Origin: CAZBMD01 sp964493325
GTDB lineage: Bacteria > Babelota > Babeliae > Babelales > RVW-14
Assembly (NCBI GenBank): GCA_964493325.1
Contig: CAZBMD010000002.1
Coordinates: forward strand, 124,001-188,000
Direction of reading: 5' to 3'
Length of the DNA: 64,000 nucleotides
Part shown: piece by piece, positions 51,372 through 60,422 of the stretch
Layout: each line of letters starts with the position of its first letter
How positions within the stretch are numbered: position 1 is the first letter of the stretch
Made by a program: the position numbers and the translations under genes
Notes under the pieces: generated by a model
Databases searched by the model: none
Told to the model about the DNA's origin: nothing
Seen by the model: only the letters and a program-made list of their open reading frames with translations

Positions 51372-52937
51372 ATGCTGTTTGATAAAATTGTCGGAATATT
51401 ATTAAGAGTAACGTTTATTTTTTTGTTTGCTGCTCAAAATACCTATCCAGTAATAGTTAAGGCAACCATTTTTGCCAAGCAGCTCGAAGATGGAAGAATA
51501 AAGCGTGTTATTGTTTGTGAAGATAACCACTCAGATTTCTATGGTGAATGTGATTTAAGAGCATCAGCTGGTAACAAAATTTTTTTAGAAAATTTTTTAT
51601 CCAAAGCAATTTTTCACAATCCTCACAATCCAGTTGAAGTGCTTATTGAAGATGTTTCTTCGTCCTCGAGTTTTAGCTTTGTTCCCCAAGAAATTTCTTC
51701 TTCGCATTTTGATTATAAAAGGAGGGATAAATATGAAGAATCTTCGTTTATGTATATGCTGCCTTTGATTAGATATAACGTAGATTCTTTTATGCCGTTG
51801 GTTTCGAAAAAATTTACAGCGAATGCTTCAATTATTAATATTGATCCACGCTTTTTTTTTGGTACGATACAATTAAAAAATCTTCAATCTCAGAGCGATT
51901 TTGGCAAATATGTGACGCGGTATGGTCGTGCACGGAATGCAGAGGCGATTATTGCCGGGATTCGATCATTTGGCTCTAATTCATCAGATGCGATGCTACA
52001 GCAAATATTTTTTGATTTGAGCAATCATTGCCAGACATCATTTAATAATTTTAAAAAAATTTTTATTACAGATTTGGCAAGCTATTTTCAGCAGCAATGT
52101 GTTGATCCTACTTTTTTACAAAAAATAAAAAACATTGCTCAGTTCAGTATTAATAAGATAACTGCTCGATGTATTGAGAAATTAGTTGCATGTATCTGGC
52201 GTTTTTTAGATAGGACTAATGATTATTACTTGAATTATACCCTAACAAAATTTGTCGATAATCTTCAGGATAAACGTGCTGTATTACTAGGATATAGTGG
52301 ATTTATGATTTCTCATGTAATTGAAGAAAGTAATAAAATTCTTACAGACCTTGAAGAGCGTGCGCAGTTTAGGGAATTTTCTGATGCAGATATAATTCGT
52401 CAATTTATTGTTGACATGAATGACATAGTACGTTCTCACGCTATAAAAATATATGATCAATATAATTATTTTAAATGGTGTTGTTCCGATTTACATGATC
52501 AAGCCATACTCAATAAGATTTGTACATCAAATAATGTTTATGATTTTATCATAAAGTACTATTTAAATGCGCTTGATGACGATGCTATTGTTCCTATAAG
52601 TGATACCTTGGGTTGGTGTCTGGTGTTGTCAGAGTCTGTTGAAGCTCTTGCTCTTCAAAGAATTGTTGATCCAAATAATAGAGCTGCAACATTTATTTGC
52701 TTTGCAGGGAGTGCTCATACTCAAAAATTAATAAATTTGCTGTTAAAAATTGGCTATGCACGAATTGAACCGGCTATTACTTATCAAGGATTTTCATATG
52801 ATGGGCCGGACCGTATCCCCATGATGACTGAGCTTTCTTTAACGAATCTAGCTCGCGCAATTTCTAACAAAGTTGTTCAATGGGTTAACATGAGCTTTGA
52901 CGAGATCTTTGATGTATTGAATACTGATCTTCATTAA
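51372..52937 (+). CDS. Secreted protein, paralogue of the 20893 gene
   Basis: Start at ATG 51372 gives 521 residues with signal peptide (IFLFAAQNTYPVIV at the end). Motifs HSDFYGECDLRA (about residue 55) and FICFAGSAHTQKLINLLLKI (about 440) match the 397-residue protein at 20893-22086 in order. The late motif, strand-Gly-His-helix-Gly-Tyr, is like TraB/Tiki/ChaN-fold proteins (tentative). The middle part is helical and poorly conserved. Single gene. Confidence 0.6.
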   Translation: MLFDKIVGILLRVTFIFLFAAQNTYPVIVKATIFAKQLEDGRIKRVIVCEDNHSDFYGECDLRASAGNKIFLENFLSKAIFHNPHNPVEVLIEDVSSSSSFSFVPQEISSSHFDYKRRDKYEESSFMYMLPLIRYNVDSFMPLVSKKFTANASIINIDPRFFFGTIQLKNLQSQSDFGKYVTRYGRARNAEAIIAGIRSFGSNSSDAMLQQIFFDLSNHCQTSFNNFKKIFITDLASYFQQQCVDPTFLQKIKNIAQFSINKITARCIEKLVACIWRFLDRTNDYYLNYTLTKFVDNLQDKRAVLLGYSGFMISHVIEESNKILTDLEERAQFREFSDADIIRQFIVDMNDIVRSHAIKIYDQYNYFKWCCSDLHDQAILNKICTSNNVYDFIIKYYLNALDDDAIVPISDTLGWCLVLSESVEALALQRIVDPNNRAATFICFAGSAHTQKLINLLLKIGYARIEPAITYQGFSYDGPDRIPMMTELSLTNLARAISNKVVQWVNMSFDEIFDVLNTDLH

Positions 52938-52943
52938 TATTAA

Positions 52944-53726
52944 TTAAACCTGAATTGCAAACAAGAGCTTTTCCTCAGTATTCTCATCAATCAAAGAGAC
53001 GACGACGCCATCTTTTTGTACTGATTTAAAATCGTTTTTGGTCACAAAAAATACCTTGTTTATTTCACTGAACGGCTCAAGATAGAGGTTTGATTGTTGA
53101 GATAGTACATTTTTTTCAAAACAATCGCGAAGATACGTTTTGTGTTTTTTTGTTGATAATGCGAGCATTCTGCTTGCAAGAGCTGCTATCGCTATAAAAG
53201 AACAAATAGTCACTGCAGGTAAAATAAGCCAAATTCCGACAATGGAACCTAGCGTTGGACTGCAAGCTGTACCCCAGCTCCAGCCTATGAGCGGATATAG
53301 TGTGTAGTTTATAATGACTAAACTTGTGGCGCCAAGGATTATAGATGCTGGTACATCAAGCAGGAGTGAGGTAGTAATTTGTCCAGCTAAAAGTAAATTC
53401 ATGCGATTTAATGCAGTACTTTGAATATGTAGGAGTTCTGGAGACATTATCTGTATATTGTTTCCAGCGAGCTTGTAGGTGTTGTTGCTATCATTCTTAA
53501 CGTAAAGTTGGACAAGCTTTGTGTTTGTAGGGAGATAAGATTTATTGCAGCCTAAAAATAGTGGGTAGTCTGACCTATCACACGTACGAGTGCCAACGGT
53601 AACACTTTTTTGAGTAACCAGTTTAGTCGGAACGGTTAAGGTTGGTTTTCTTTTGCCACAGCTAACCATCATCAAGCAGCATAATGTCAGTACCAAAGAG
53701 TTAAGAAATTTTGCAATTTTAAACAC
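52944..53726 (-). CDS. Lipoprotein with membrane helices, unknown function
   Basis: Start taken as GTG at 53726 behind GGGGGG. About 260 residues. The signal ends with a lipobox-like MMVSCGK. A beta-rich region follows, then two or three membrane segments (about residues 120-195: LDVPASIILGATSLVIINYT and WLILPAVTICSFIAIAALAS) and a C-terminal globular part. Overlap of a lipobox with later helices is unusual. No known family. Confidence 0.55.
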   Translation of the reverse strand: MFKIAKFLNSLVLTLCCLMMVSCGKRKPTLTVPTKLVTQKSVTVGTRTCDRSDYPLFLGCNKSYLPTNTKLVQLYVKNDSNNTYKLAGNNIQIMSPELLHIQSTALNRMNLLLAGQITTSLLLDVPASIILGATSLVIINYTLYPLIGWSWGTACSPTLGSIVGIWLILPAVTICSFIAIAALASRMLALSTKKHKTYLRDCFEKNVLSQQSNLYLEPFSEINKVFFVTKNDFKSVQKDGVVVSLIDENTEEKLLFAIQV

Positions 53727-53870
53727 GCGTCCCCCCAAGAACTCATTGTTGAATTGAAAATAAAAATGAATATGAAATCATATATTGATAATTAATATTA
53801 ATTATCAATATTATAACTGAATTTTAAAAAATGACAAATTCATTAAGTGAGCGGGGTGGGAAAAAAGATT

Positions 53871-53891
53871 ACCCCCGACGTGATCGGGGGT
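53871..53891. terminator. Hairpin terminator downstream of the hpf operon
   Basis: Perfect 8-bp stem ACCCCCGA/TCGGGGGT with loop CGTGA; T-rich on both outer sides. Confidence 0.75.
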
Positions 53892-53948
53892 TTTATTTTG
53901 ATATCTCTAATCTAGAGAAACTGGAATCTAGAGAAACTGAGTTAATAA

Positions 53949-54296
53949 TTAGCGATTGAAGTTTTGCTTATCAGAACCAGTGTTTCTGCGTTGGTCGCGC
54001 GACTTTTCTTTATCTTTTTTAATTAATTTTACCATCTTATCAATGGTGTTATCGATGACGACGTACATATCAGTTCCTTCGTCATGAGCATTAAGGTTGA
54101 GGGTTTTTGTTTTAACATGGAGCTCAGCTGCGTGGTGTGGGTGAAGTGAATTGGCTTTGAGCCATATTTCTATTGAAAAAGGGGGCCTTTGAGTTTCATC
54201 TTCAAGAAGATTGATGATTTTTTCAAGCTTCTCGTTGGTATGGTCTTCTAGCGGTTGTGAGTGCTGCATATTGTGGAACGTAATTTTTTTGTTCAT
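53949..54296 (-). CDS. hpf: Ribosome hibernation promoting factor (HPF/RaiA family)
   Basis: 115 residues, the short form. Binds the 30S decoding region when growth stops. FHNMQHSQPLEDHTNEKLEK, then FSIEIWLKANSLHPHHAAEL and GTDMYVVIDNTIDKMVKLIK match the RaiA beta-alpha-beta-beta-beta-alpha fold. A basic C-terminus follows. Last gene of a der-lptB-hpf run. Confidence 0.88.
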   Translation of the reverse strand: MNKKITFHNMQHSQPLEDHTNEKLEKIINLLEDETQRPPFSIEIWLKANSLHPHHAAELHVKTKTLNLNAHDEGTDMYVVIDNTIDKMVKLIKKDKEKSRDQRRNTGSDKQNFNR

Positions 54297-54323
54297 TAAG
54301 ATTCCTTCTCTTTTTTTTAATGA

Positions 54324-55106
54324 TCATTTTTTTACGTAACGTTCTGACATTTCATCGAAAAATTGGTTACCCAAGTAACTCTCTTTTGTATAACTATTTT
54401 TAAGAATATCTTCAACTGTTCCCGATGCTACAATTTGTCCTTTAAGGACAACGTAGATCATGCTGGCAATAGAAAGTAGCTGGTCGACGTGATGATCTGA
54501 GATAAGTATGCCAATACCAGCAAGCGCCATGTCTTCAAATATTTTTTTAAGTTCATAGATAGATTTTGGGTCAACTCCAGCAAATGGTTCATCTAATAAA
54601 ATAATTTTTGGATGCATCAAAAGGGCGCGGACAACCTCGAGTTTTCTTTTTTGTCCGCCCGAAAGAACACCAGCTTGCTGAGTTAGCGTTTGTGTAAGCT
54701 CAGTTTTTATGAGCCAGTGATGCATTTCTTCTTCAAAAATTTGTTTATCGAGCTCACTCCAATAGGTGTGATGTTCGTAGACGAGCATCAAATTATCATG
54801 AACAGACATGTGCTGAAAAAGTGAAGTATGTTGGGGAAGATAAGCGAGCCCGTGTGCAACGCGCTGGTGCACGGGCCAATTGTTGATAGTTTTGTTATCA
54901 AGTGTAATAGAACTCGCATGTTCCGATGACTTGATTTCAGGGATTTTATTAAAGCCTATCAGTGATTTGAGTAACGTTGTTTTGCCGGCACCGTTAGGTC
55001 CAAGCAAAGCAACAATCTGACCAAGGGCAATCTCAAGAGTCATTCCCTGAAGAAGTTGCTTGCCGCCGATTGAAAAGCTGAGTTGCTTGACCGACAGATA
55101 AGCCAT
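54324..55106 (-). CDS. lptB: ABC transporter ATPase LptB
   Basis: Drives LPS transport to the outer membrane with LptFG. 260 residues. Walker A LLGPNGAGKTTLLKS (about residues 35-49), signature LSGGQKRKLEVVRALL, Walker B KIILLDEPFAGVDP and SDHHVD switch His. FAGVDP and the short C-terminus are typical of LptB over BraF/LivG. It starts 5 bases after der ends. It supports a Gram-negative envelope. Confidence 0.88.
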   Translation of the reverse strand: MAYLSVKQLSFSIGGKQLLQGMTLEIALGQIVALLGPNGAGKTTLLKSLIGFNKIPEIKSSEHASSITLDNKTINNWPVHQRVAHGLAYLPQHTSLFQHMSVHDNLMLVYEHHTYWSELDKQIFEEEMHHWLIKTELTQTLTQQAGVLSGGQKRKLEVVRALLMHPKIILLDEPFAGVDPKSIYELKKIFEDMALAGIGILISDHHVDQLLSIASMIYVVLKGQIVASGTVEDILKNSYTKESYLGNQFFDEMSERYVKK

Positions 55107-55111
55107 GATTT

Positions 55112-56434
55112 TTAGACTTTTCTTATGCTAAATTGAATTGGACAGCCGCGAAAATCATATGTTTTTCGCAGAATGTTTTCAATACATCCTAATTGAGAGT
55201 CGCCCCACCAGCTTGGGTGGTTAACGTGCAAAACAAATGTAGGAACAGGTCCTTTTATTGTTCTTATTTTAAACAATTTTAGCTGAAAACCGCTGTGGTA
55301 CAAAGGCTTTGTTAGAAGAGCTTCTTGAACAACTTCGTTTACTTCGGTTGAATTTATTTCTTGTTGGCAGCGGTTCCAAACACGCCTGATTTCGCCAAGA
55401 ATTTTTTCGATATTTTTCTTGGTGAGGCATGATATCCAAAGTTGAGGAAGTTTGCGTAGAACAAATTCGTATTCTTCAATACTTTGATCAAGCATCAAGC
55501 GTGAGTAGTCAGTGAGTAGGTCTGTTTTATTAAAAAGTACGATTACAATCTTTTTTTGTTCGTAGGCATAGAATAAAAGCTTGAGTTCTTGGTCAGAAAT
55601 TTTGCCTTGGGATGCATCAATCATAACAAGGACAATGTCTGCCATGCGAATTGATTCCATCGAGCTTTTGACCATAAGGATTTCAAGATCATCGTTGACG
55701 CTGCTTTTTTTGCGAACACCAGCGGTATCAACTACTTGAATAAGATCACTACAAAAATAGATATTTTCTTTGATCGATTCACGCGTTGTTCCTGCAATGT
55801 CAGAAACAATTGAGCGTTCGTGATTAATCAAAAGATTCATGAGTGATGATTTGCCGGTATTTGGTTTGCCGATGATAACAATGTTATAACGGGGTGTTTC
55901 TGGCTCTCCTTCTGTTGGTTCCGGAATGCGGTCAACAATAAGGTTAAGAACGGTTCCTATTCCAATACCATGGATACCCGATGTTGCAATCATTTCTTGA
56001 AAGCCAAGAGATTGAAAGTCTGAATAATTTTCATCAAAAAGAACTTGATTATCAGCTTTGTTCAAAAGAACGGTGACCGGTTTTTTTGTTTTGTGCAATG
56101 CACGTGCAATAATTTTGTCTTCTTGCGTCAGCCCATTTTTTGCATCACAAACAAAAAGAATAATTGCTGCTTGCTCAAGAAGCAAAAGAACCTTTTCTTG
56201 TACCTTTTGTTGAATCTGATCGGCGCTTTTTTTAAAAACGAGACCACCAGTATCAATAAGATCAAATGTCTTATCGTTCCAGGTAATGAGTTCTTGGATG
56301 TAGTCGCGAGTTACGCCTTCGCGTTCAAAAACTATACTCTTTTTTTCTTGAGCGAGCCTATTAAAAAGAGTCGATTTTCCAACGTTGGTGCGTCCGACAA
56401 GTAAAACTTTAGGGTAAGAAACTGTATTTTCCAT
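55112..56434 (-). CDS. der: Ribosome biogenesis GTPase Der
   Basis: Double-GTPase needed for 50S assembly. 440 residues. First G domain: LLVGRTNVGKSTLFNRL, DTGG and NKAD. Second G domain: IIGKPNTGKSSLMNLLI, DTAGVRKKS and NKTD. The C-terminal KH-like domain ends RKTYDFRGCPIQFSIRKV. Length is standard. First of a der-lptB-hpf cluster. Confidence 0.96.
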   Translation of the reverse strand: MENTVSYPKVLLVGRTNVGKSTLFNRLAQEKKSIVFEREGVTRDYIQELITWNDKTFDLIDTGGLVFKKSADQIQQKVQEKVLLLLEQAAIILFVCDAKNGLTQEDKIIARALHKTKKPVTVLLNKADNQVLFDENYSDFQSLGFQEMIATSGIHGIGIGTVLNLIVDRIPEPTEGEPETPRYNIVIIGKPNTGKSSLMNLLINHERSIVSDIAGTTRESIKENIYFCSDLIQVVDTAGVRKKSSVNDDLEILMVKSSMESIRMADIVLVMIDASQGKISDQELKLLFYAYEQKKIVIVLFNKTDLLTDYSRLMLDQSIEEYEFVLRKLPQLWISCLTKKNIEKILGEIRRVWNRCQQEINSTEVNEVVQEALLTKPLYHSGFQLKLFKIRTIKGPVPTFVLHVNHPSWWGDSQLGCIENILRKTYDFRGCPIQFSIRKV

Positions 56435-56464
56435 GTGTCCGGTACTTTTTAGACGAGTAAATTT

Positions 56465-58282
56465 TTAGCTGAAAACCTTATTCTTCCTTATTTTACCTGG
56501 AAAATGACTGACTATCAAGTTGGCAACTGGCCATTGTGCTGCATCTTTAATATTGACCGCTTCACCCATCATATTACTTGATGGAGCCTTGTTTGCCCAT
56601 GGCGAACCGGAAGGTCGACTTGGTGCATCAATTGGGCGGTCTGCCGGTTTTGGTGGTGCGGCTTGGAAGCTGCTTAAGGCGCTAGTCGAGTTGCTACTTT
56701 TTTTTTGATCAGACGCTGTAGCCAAAGGTTCGGCGGCTAAAAAGTGAAAATCTGTAAAGTGTGGCAGGTTGTTTTTGATTATGGGTAGCCAAATATGCTT
56801 GCTATCCTCAAGTTTTTCTTTAAAGAATTTACTGTTCGAGCTGAGCTGAATTTTAAAAAGATTGATCTCGGAATCAAATCCTAAGAAATGGGATTGAGCA
56901 AAAATAGAGTGCAAGAGCGGATCTTGTTGTTCAAGGTCATTGAGAATGACCGACCAGGAGTTGTTTTGTTCTGGTGATGTTTCTGCGCTCTTTGTAGGAG
57001 CTGGCTCTTGATGCTGTGATAATTTGTTGGATTCTTGTATTGTCTGTTTTATTGGTAAGGGCACAGATTCATTTTTTTTTTGAATAGACTGTACGATATT
57101 TCCGCTGCCAGGCTTGCTCGGCCCGCTTGATTTGCATGTTTTTAAAAGCTCTTCAAGGTCGGTGATATTAACTTGTTCGCACATTTGAAGAAGAACCATT
57201 TCTAAAAACATTTGCTTTTTAGATGTTCTTAAGAAAATTTCTTCTTGTGCCCACAAGAGTTGTAACAAAGCTTGTAGCCTGTTTACAGAGCATTTTTGAG
57301 CGAATGTACGCAGTGTATCCAGGTGGTCTTTAAATTGCGGTTGAATTTGGTGTACCCCATATTTGACCCATACCAGAGCTCGACACAGTTGTACTAGCAT
57401 CTCCCAGATGCCCTGAGCTGAAAGATTTTCAACATGATGTTCAAGAATGACTTCTAAAAGTTTTTGTGGTTGTTGGTCCAAAATAGGCTCAAAAAGAGCA
57501 AAGAGAGTGTGGGGGCCTATTTTGCCAAGTAGTTGGAGCATCATCTGCTCGGTGATGTTGCTCCCTGCAAAGCGGATGCGTTCAAGCAGGTTTATCGCAT
57601 CGCGCGCAGAGCCTTCTGTCTCTTGCAATATAATATCAAGAGCTGCTTCGTCGATGGTGATTTGTTCTTGTGTACAGAGAGTTTTTAAATGTTCTTTGAG
57701 AGAGGTGCTTTCTAGTGCGCCAAAAATAACCTGAAAACAGCGAGATAGGACCGTTTGGGGTATTTTTGCCACCTCGGTGGTCGCCAGAATAAAAAGAACA
57801 GTTGCTGGAGGTTCTTCTAATAATTTAAGAAAGGCGTTAAAAGCTGCTTTGCTGAGCATGTGAGCTTCATCAATGAGGTATATCTTTTTCTGGCCAGAAA
57901 GAGGCATGTACGATGATGAATCGATGATTTGTCTGACATTGTCAACGCCGGTATGAGATGCTGCGTCAATTTCGATAAAGTCTGGATGCTGTCCCTGGCT
58001 CATGGCAATGCAAGAGCTGCAGGTAAGGCAAGGAATGCTGGTTGCAGTTGGATTTTCTTGAAATGAGAGTAGCTGTTGGCAATTAATAGCAGCGGCAAAA
58101 ATACGGGCTGTGGAGGTTTTTCCGCATCCTCGTTGTCCGGCAAAAAGATAGACTGGGAAGTATTTTTTTAAGAAGAGGCTATTTTTAAGCATCCGGACGG
58201 GGATATCTTGTCCCACAACAGTTTCAAATGTTTTAGGACGCCACTTGCGAGCAAGATTAAGATCTGTTGTCATGACATTCAT
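56465..58282 (-). CDS. dnaX: DNA polymerase III subunit gamma/tau
   Basis: Clamp-loader ATPase of the replisome. 605 residues. Walker A FAGQRGCGKTSTARIF (about residues 48-63), zinc Cys set ending CLTCSSC, Walker B LIDEAHMLS, sensor 1 TTEVAKIPQTVLSRC. A tau-type C-terminal region follows residue 380. A run of ten A at 57081-57072 (codons 401-404) can slip to give a truncated gamma product. It overlaps the next gene upstream (ATGA) and is near the SRP RNA gene, a common arrangement. Confidence 0.96.
   Translation of the reverse strand: MNVMTTDLNLARKWRPKTFETVVGQDIPVRMLKNSLFLKKYFPVYLFAGQRGCGKTSTARIFAAAINCQQLLSFQENPTATSIPCLTCSSCIAMSQGQHPDFIEIDAASHTGVDNVRQIIDSSSYMPLSGQKKIYLIDEAHMLSKAAFNAFLKLLEEPPATVLFILATTEVAKIPQTVLSRCFQVIFGALESTSLKEHLKTLCTQEQITIDEAALDIILQETEGSARDAINLLERIRFAGSNITEQMMLQLLGKIGPHTLFALFEPILDQQPQKLLEVILEHHVENLSAQGIWEMLVQLCRALVWVKYGVHQIQPQFKDHLDTLRTFAQKCSVNRLQALLQLLWAQEEIFLRTSKKQMFLEMVLLQMCEQVNITDLEELLKTCKSSGPSKPGSGNIVQSIQKKNESVPLPIKQTIQESNKLSQHQEPAPTKSAETSPEQNNSWSVILNDLEQQDPLLHSIFAQSHFLGFDSEINLFKIQLSSNSKFFKEKLEDSKHIWLPIIKNNLPHFTDFHFLAAEPLATASDQKKSSNSTSALSSFQAAPPKPADRPIDAPSRPSGSPWANKAPSSNMMGEAVNIKDAAQWPVANLIVSHFPGKIRKNKVFS
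57072..57082 (-). promoter_or_regulatory. Poly-A slippage/frameshift site in dnaX
   Basis: On the minus strand C followed by ten A and TGA. In frame it reads CAA AAA AAA AAT GAA. A -1 frameshift, or one extra A from transcriptional slippage, gives CAA AAA AAA AAA TGA and stops at once. The product would be about 404 residues, ending soon after the clamp-loader domains, as gamma does. A second run of nine A at 56706-56698 would also run into TAG. Confidence 0.55.
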
Positions 58283-58872
58283 TTCAAAAGAAAAGAGCCG
58301 CTTTGAACAATAATTTTTTCGATATGGTTTGTTTCTTTTGTTTGGTTAAGCAATCCAGTGTTGCCAATTTCGTAAAAATCGTAGTCTTTAATACCGATAA
58401 AGTCAAACAGTTGCTCTAGCTGGCGACGGGCAGGGTTAAAGTCGAGATAGCGGCGACGCCATAAGGCTACGTGAGAGCTATTAACAACAAAAGCTTTGGT
58501 TATTTTATGGAGAGGCTTTGCTCCTTTTTTACCTTCATACTTCCATGCATAATTAGTGATCAGATCGATCCAGCACTTTAAAATGCCAGGTACAGATGAC
58601 CAATAAATTGGGTGTACGATAAAAATTCTATCGGCCGCCATCAAGCGCTCTTTATTTTCTTGAAAAAATGGAAAATCAGTAAGAAGTGGTAGGCTTGGCT
58701 CATCGGTATGCAGGCGTTGGCTAAAGTAGAACGGAATCTCTTTGTAGCGATCGTACAAATCCAAGACATCAACATTGGCACCCTGCTGTCTGAGGTGGTC
58801 AACGACTGCATAGAACGTTCGAGCGCTGAATGATGTTTTATTATGATGGGCCAGAATGGCTAAAATTTTCAT
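58279..58872 (-). CDS. Flavodoxin-fold NAD(P)H dehydrogenase (quinone)-like protein
   Basis: About 197 residues from ATG at 58872, with GGAG 6 bases upstream. Flavodoxin-2 family: MKILAILAHHNKTSFSARTF at the start (FMN phosphate loop region), then FIVHPIYWSSVPGILKCWID, the substrate/FMN strand typical of KefF/MdaB/NQO-like enzymes. Probably reduces quinones or detoxifies electrophiles. Its stop overlaps the dnaX ATG by 4 bases. Confidence 0.85.
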   Translation of the reverse strand: MKILAILAHHNKTSFSARTFYAVVDHLRQQGANVDVLDLYDRYKEIPFYFSQRLHTDEPSLPLLTDFPFFQENKERLMAADRIFIVHPIYWSSVPGILKCWIDLITNYAWKYEGKKGAKPLHKITKAFVVNSSHVALWRRRYLDFNPARRQLEQLFDFIGIKDYDFYEIGNTGLLNQTKETNHIEKIIVQSGSFLLK

Positions 58873-58895
58873 GCAATACTCCAAAAAATGGAAAA

Positions 58896-58976
58896 GGGCA
58901 AAGCACAGAGGCCTTGTGTACCTGCTGCTTCCTTCCGGATCTGACAGATTTTACACAACACCAACTTGCTTTGCCC
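58896..58976 (-). ncRNA. ffs: Signal recognition particle RNA (4.5S)
   Basis: The minus strand contains CAGATCCGGAAGGAAGCAGC, the conserved Ffh-binding tip. Complementary ends GGGCAAAGCA/TGCTTTGCCC close the hairpin, giving about 81 nt, followed by TTTTCC. It guides export of membrane and secreted proteins, which are numerous here. Confidence 0.93.
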
Positions 58977-58992
58977 AATTTTTTTACACGTT

Positions 58993-59271
58993 CTACAAAT
59001 TTGCGGCTTCTATGTCGAGAATTGCTTGTACAGCCTTATTCTTAAAGTCTGCATGTTTATGAAGACCTGCAGCTACTACCGCTGGGGCTAGTTTTTTTAA
59101 CATATCAAGCGCTGCAAACTTCTCTTGTTCTAAAGCGCCTGAATTTTCAAAAATATCAATATTTTTTAGAAAAGCGGCAATAGATCCCTTGCGTACAGTT
59201 ACACCGTTGATATCAGTAAAACTCTCACTATCAGGTAAAATATCTTCAGGTCGTATAGCAGCTTTGGACAT
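58993..59271 (-). CDS. Small conserved protein, DUF7709-like
   Basis: 92 residues from ATG at 59271. SFTDINGVTVRKGSIAAFLK followed by NIDIFEN, and LKKLAPAVVAAGLHKH, resemble a small family with a G-T-V-A-A-x-L-x-N-I core (recalled as DUF7709). No catalytic motif and no signal peptide. Function unknown. Confidence 0.6.
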   Translation of the reverse strand: MSKAAIRPEDILPDSESFTDINGVTVRKGSIAAFLKNIDIFENSGALEQEKFAALDMLKKLAPAVVAAGLHKHADFKNKAVQAILDIEAANL

Positions 59272-59301
59272 ACGCATATCTCATTATTAAAACATATTAA
59301 C

Positions 59302-59393
59302 TGGCGGAGAGAGAGGGATTCGAACCCTCGATACCCCTCTCGGGATATACATGATTTCCAATCATGCGCTTTCGACCACTCAGCCATCTCTCC
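59302..59393 (-). tRNA. tRNA-Ser (GGA)
   Basis: Class II tRNA with long variable arm (ATATCCCGAGAGGGGTAT region). Acceptor GGAGAGA/TCTCTCC, anticodon GGA in loop TTGGAAA, discriminator G, encoded CCA (59302-59304). Confidence 0.95.
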
Positions 59394-59402
59394 ACATTAT
59401 TT

Positions 59403-60275
59403 TTAAGCTTTATCAGCCGTTTCTGTTTCTGGTTGAACAGATTTAGTCTCTTTTGCTGCAGCAGCTTTAACAGTCTTCTTTTTGTCTGCTTGAGCTGCAG
59501 CATTTTCCATAGCTACGATGGATGCTGGCTTTTCATTTTTAGCAGCTTCGGCTTTTGCTGCTCGTTTTGCTTCAAGTTCCGCTGCTCTTTTATCTGCGAA
59601 AAGGGCTTTGCCTTCTTGAACGCGAGCTTCAAGATATTCTAGTACAAATGAGATAGCTTTTGGCGAGTCATCATTTGAAGGGATAATGTAGCTTACACCA
59701 TCTGGATCGGTGTTTGTATCAACCAAACCAATGACCGGAATGCCAAGGCGAGAAGCTTCTTTTACTGCGGATTGTTCTTTTTTAGCGTCGATTACAACAA
59801 TACCTGCTGGTGGGTAATCAAGTTCGATGATACCACCAATATTTTTTTCAAGGCGGATAATCTCTTTTTGGATCATGCCAATTTCTTTTTTCTTATAAGT
59901 TGTGGTTGATTTGCCAACAACATCGCGAAGGTGCATCAAACGAGTAATAGCTTTCTTCACTTGTTCGTAGTTGCTCAATGTTCCACCAACCCAGCGATGA
60001 ATGACATATGGCATGCCAAGCGCAGTTGCTGTTTTTTGAACTGTTTCTTGAGCTGCTTTTTTTGTGCCAACAAATAAGAATACACCACCTGTTGCAGCAA
60101 GGTCTTTCATCATAGTTCCAGCACGTTCAAGCAAGAACGCTGTCTTAGAAACGTCGATTAGATGAATTTTGTTTTTTGCTCCCCAAATGAATGGACGCAT
60201 TTTAGGAGACCAGCGGGATGTTCTGTGTCCAAAATGTACGCCAGCTTTGAGCATAGCTTTTAAATCGATAGTCAT
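59403..60275 (-). CDS. rpsB: Ribosomal protein S2
   Basis: 290 residues. Core motifs MLKAGVHFGHRTSRWSPKMR, NKIHLIDVSKT, GGTLSNYEQVKKAITRL, VVIDAKKEQSAVKEASRLGI and GLVDTNTDPDGVSYIIPSND are standard. The C-terminal 60 residues form an Ala/Lys/Glu-rich extension longer than in E. coli S2. tsf, normally next to rpsB, is absent: the neighbour is a tRNA-Ser gene. Confidence 0.97.
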   Translation of the reverse strand: MTIDLKAMLKAGVHFGHRTSRWSPKMRPFIWGAKNKIHLIDVSKTAFLLERAGTMMKDLAATGGVFLFVGTKKAAQETVQKTATALGMPYVIHRWVGGTLSNYEQVKKAITRLMHLRDVVGKSTTTYKKKEIGMIQKEIIRLEKNIGGIIELDYPPAGIVVIDAKKEQSAVKEASRLGIPVIGLVDTNTDPDGVSYIIPSNDDSPKAISFVLEYLEARVQEGKALFADKRAAELEAKRAAKAEAAKNEKPASIVAMENAAAQADKKKTVKAAAAKETKSVQPETETADKA

Positions 60276-60422
60276 TTTTTTATTCCTTCTGGGTTATATC
60301 CGTTGCTTTTTAGGTTCTTCTTGTTCAGAAATTCACCACCCATAATAAAAAGCAAGATGAGACAGTTGATACGAAAAATTCAGTGTTAAAAGTTTACCAA
60401 AAAAACTCGAAACAGCAAGCTC

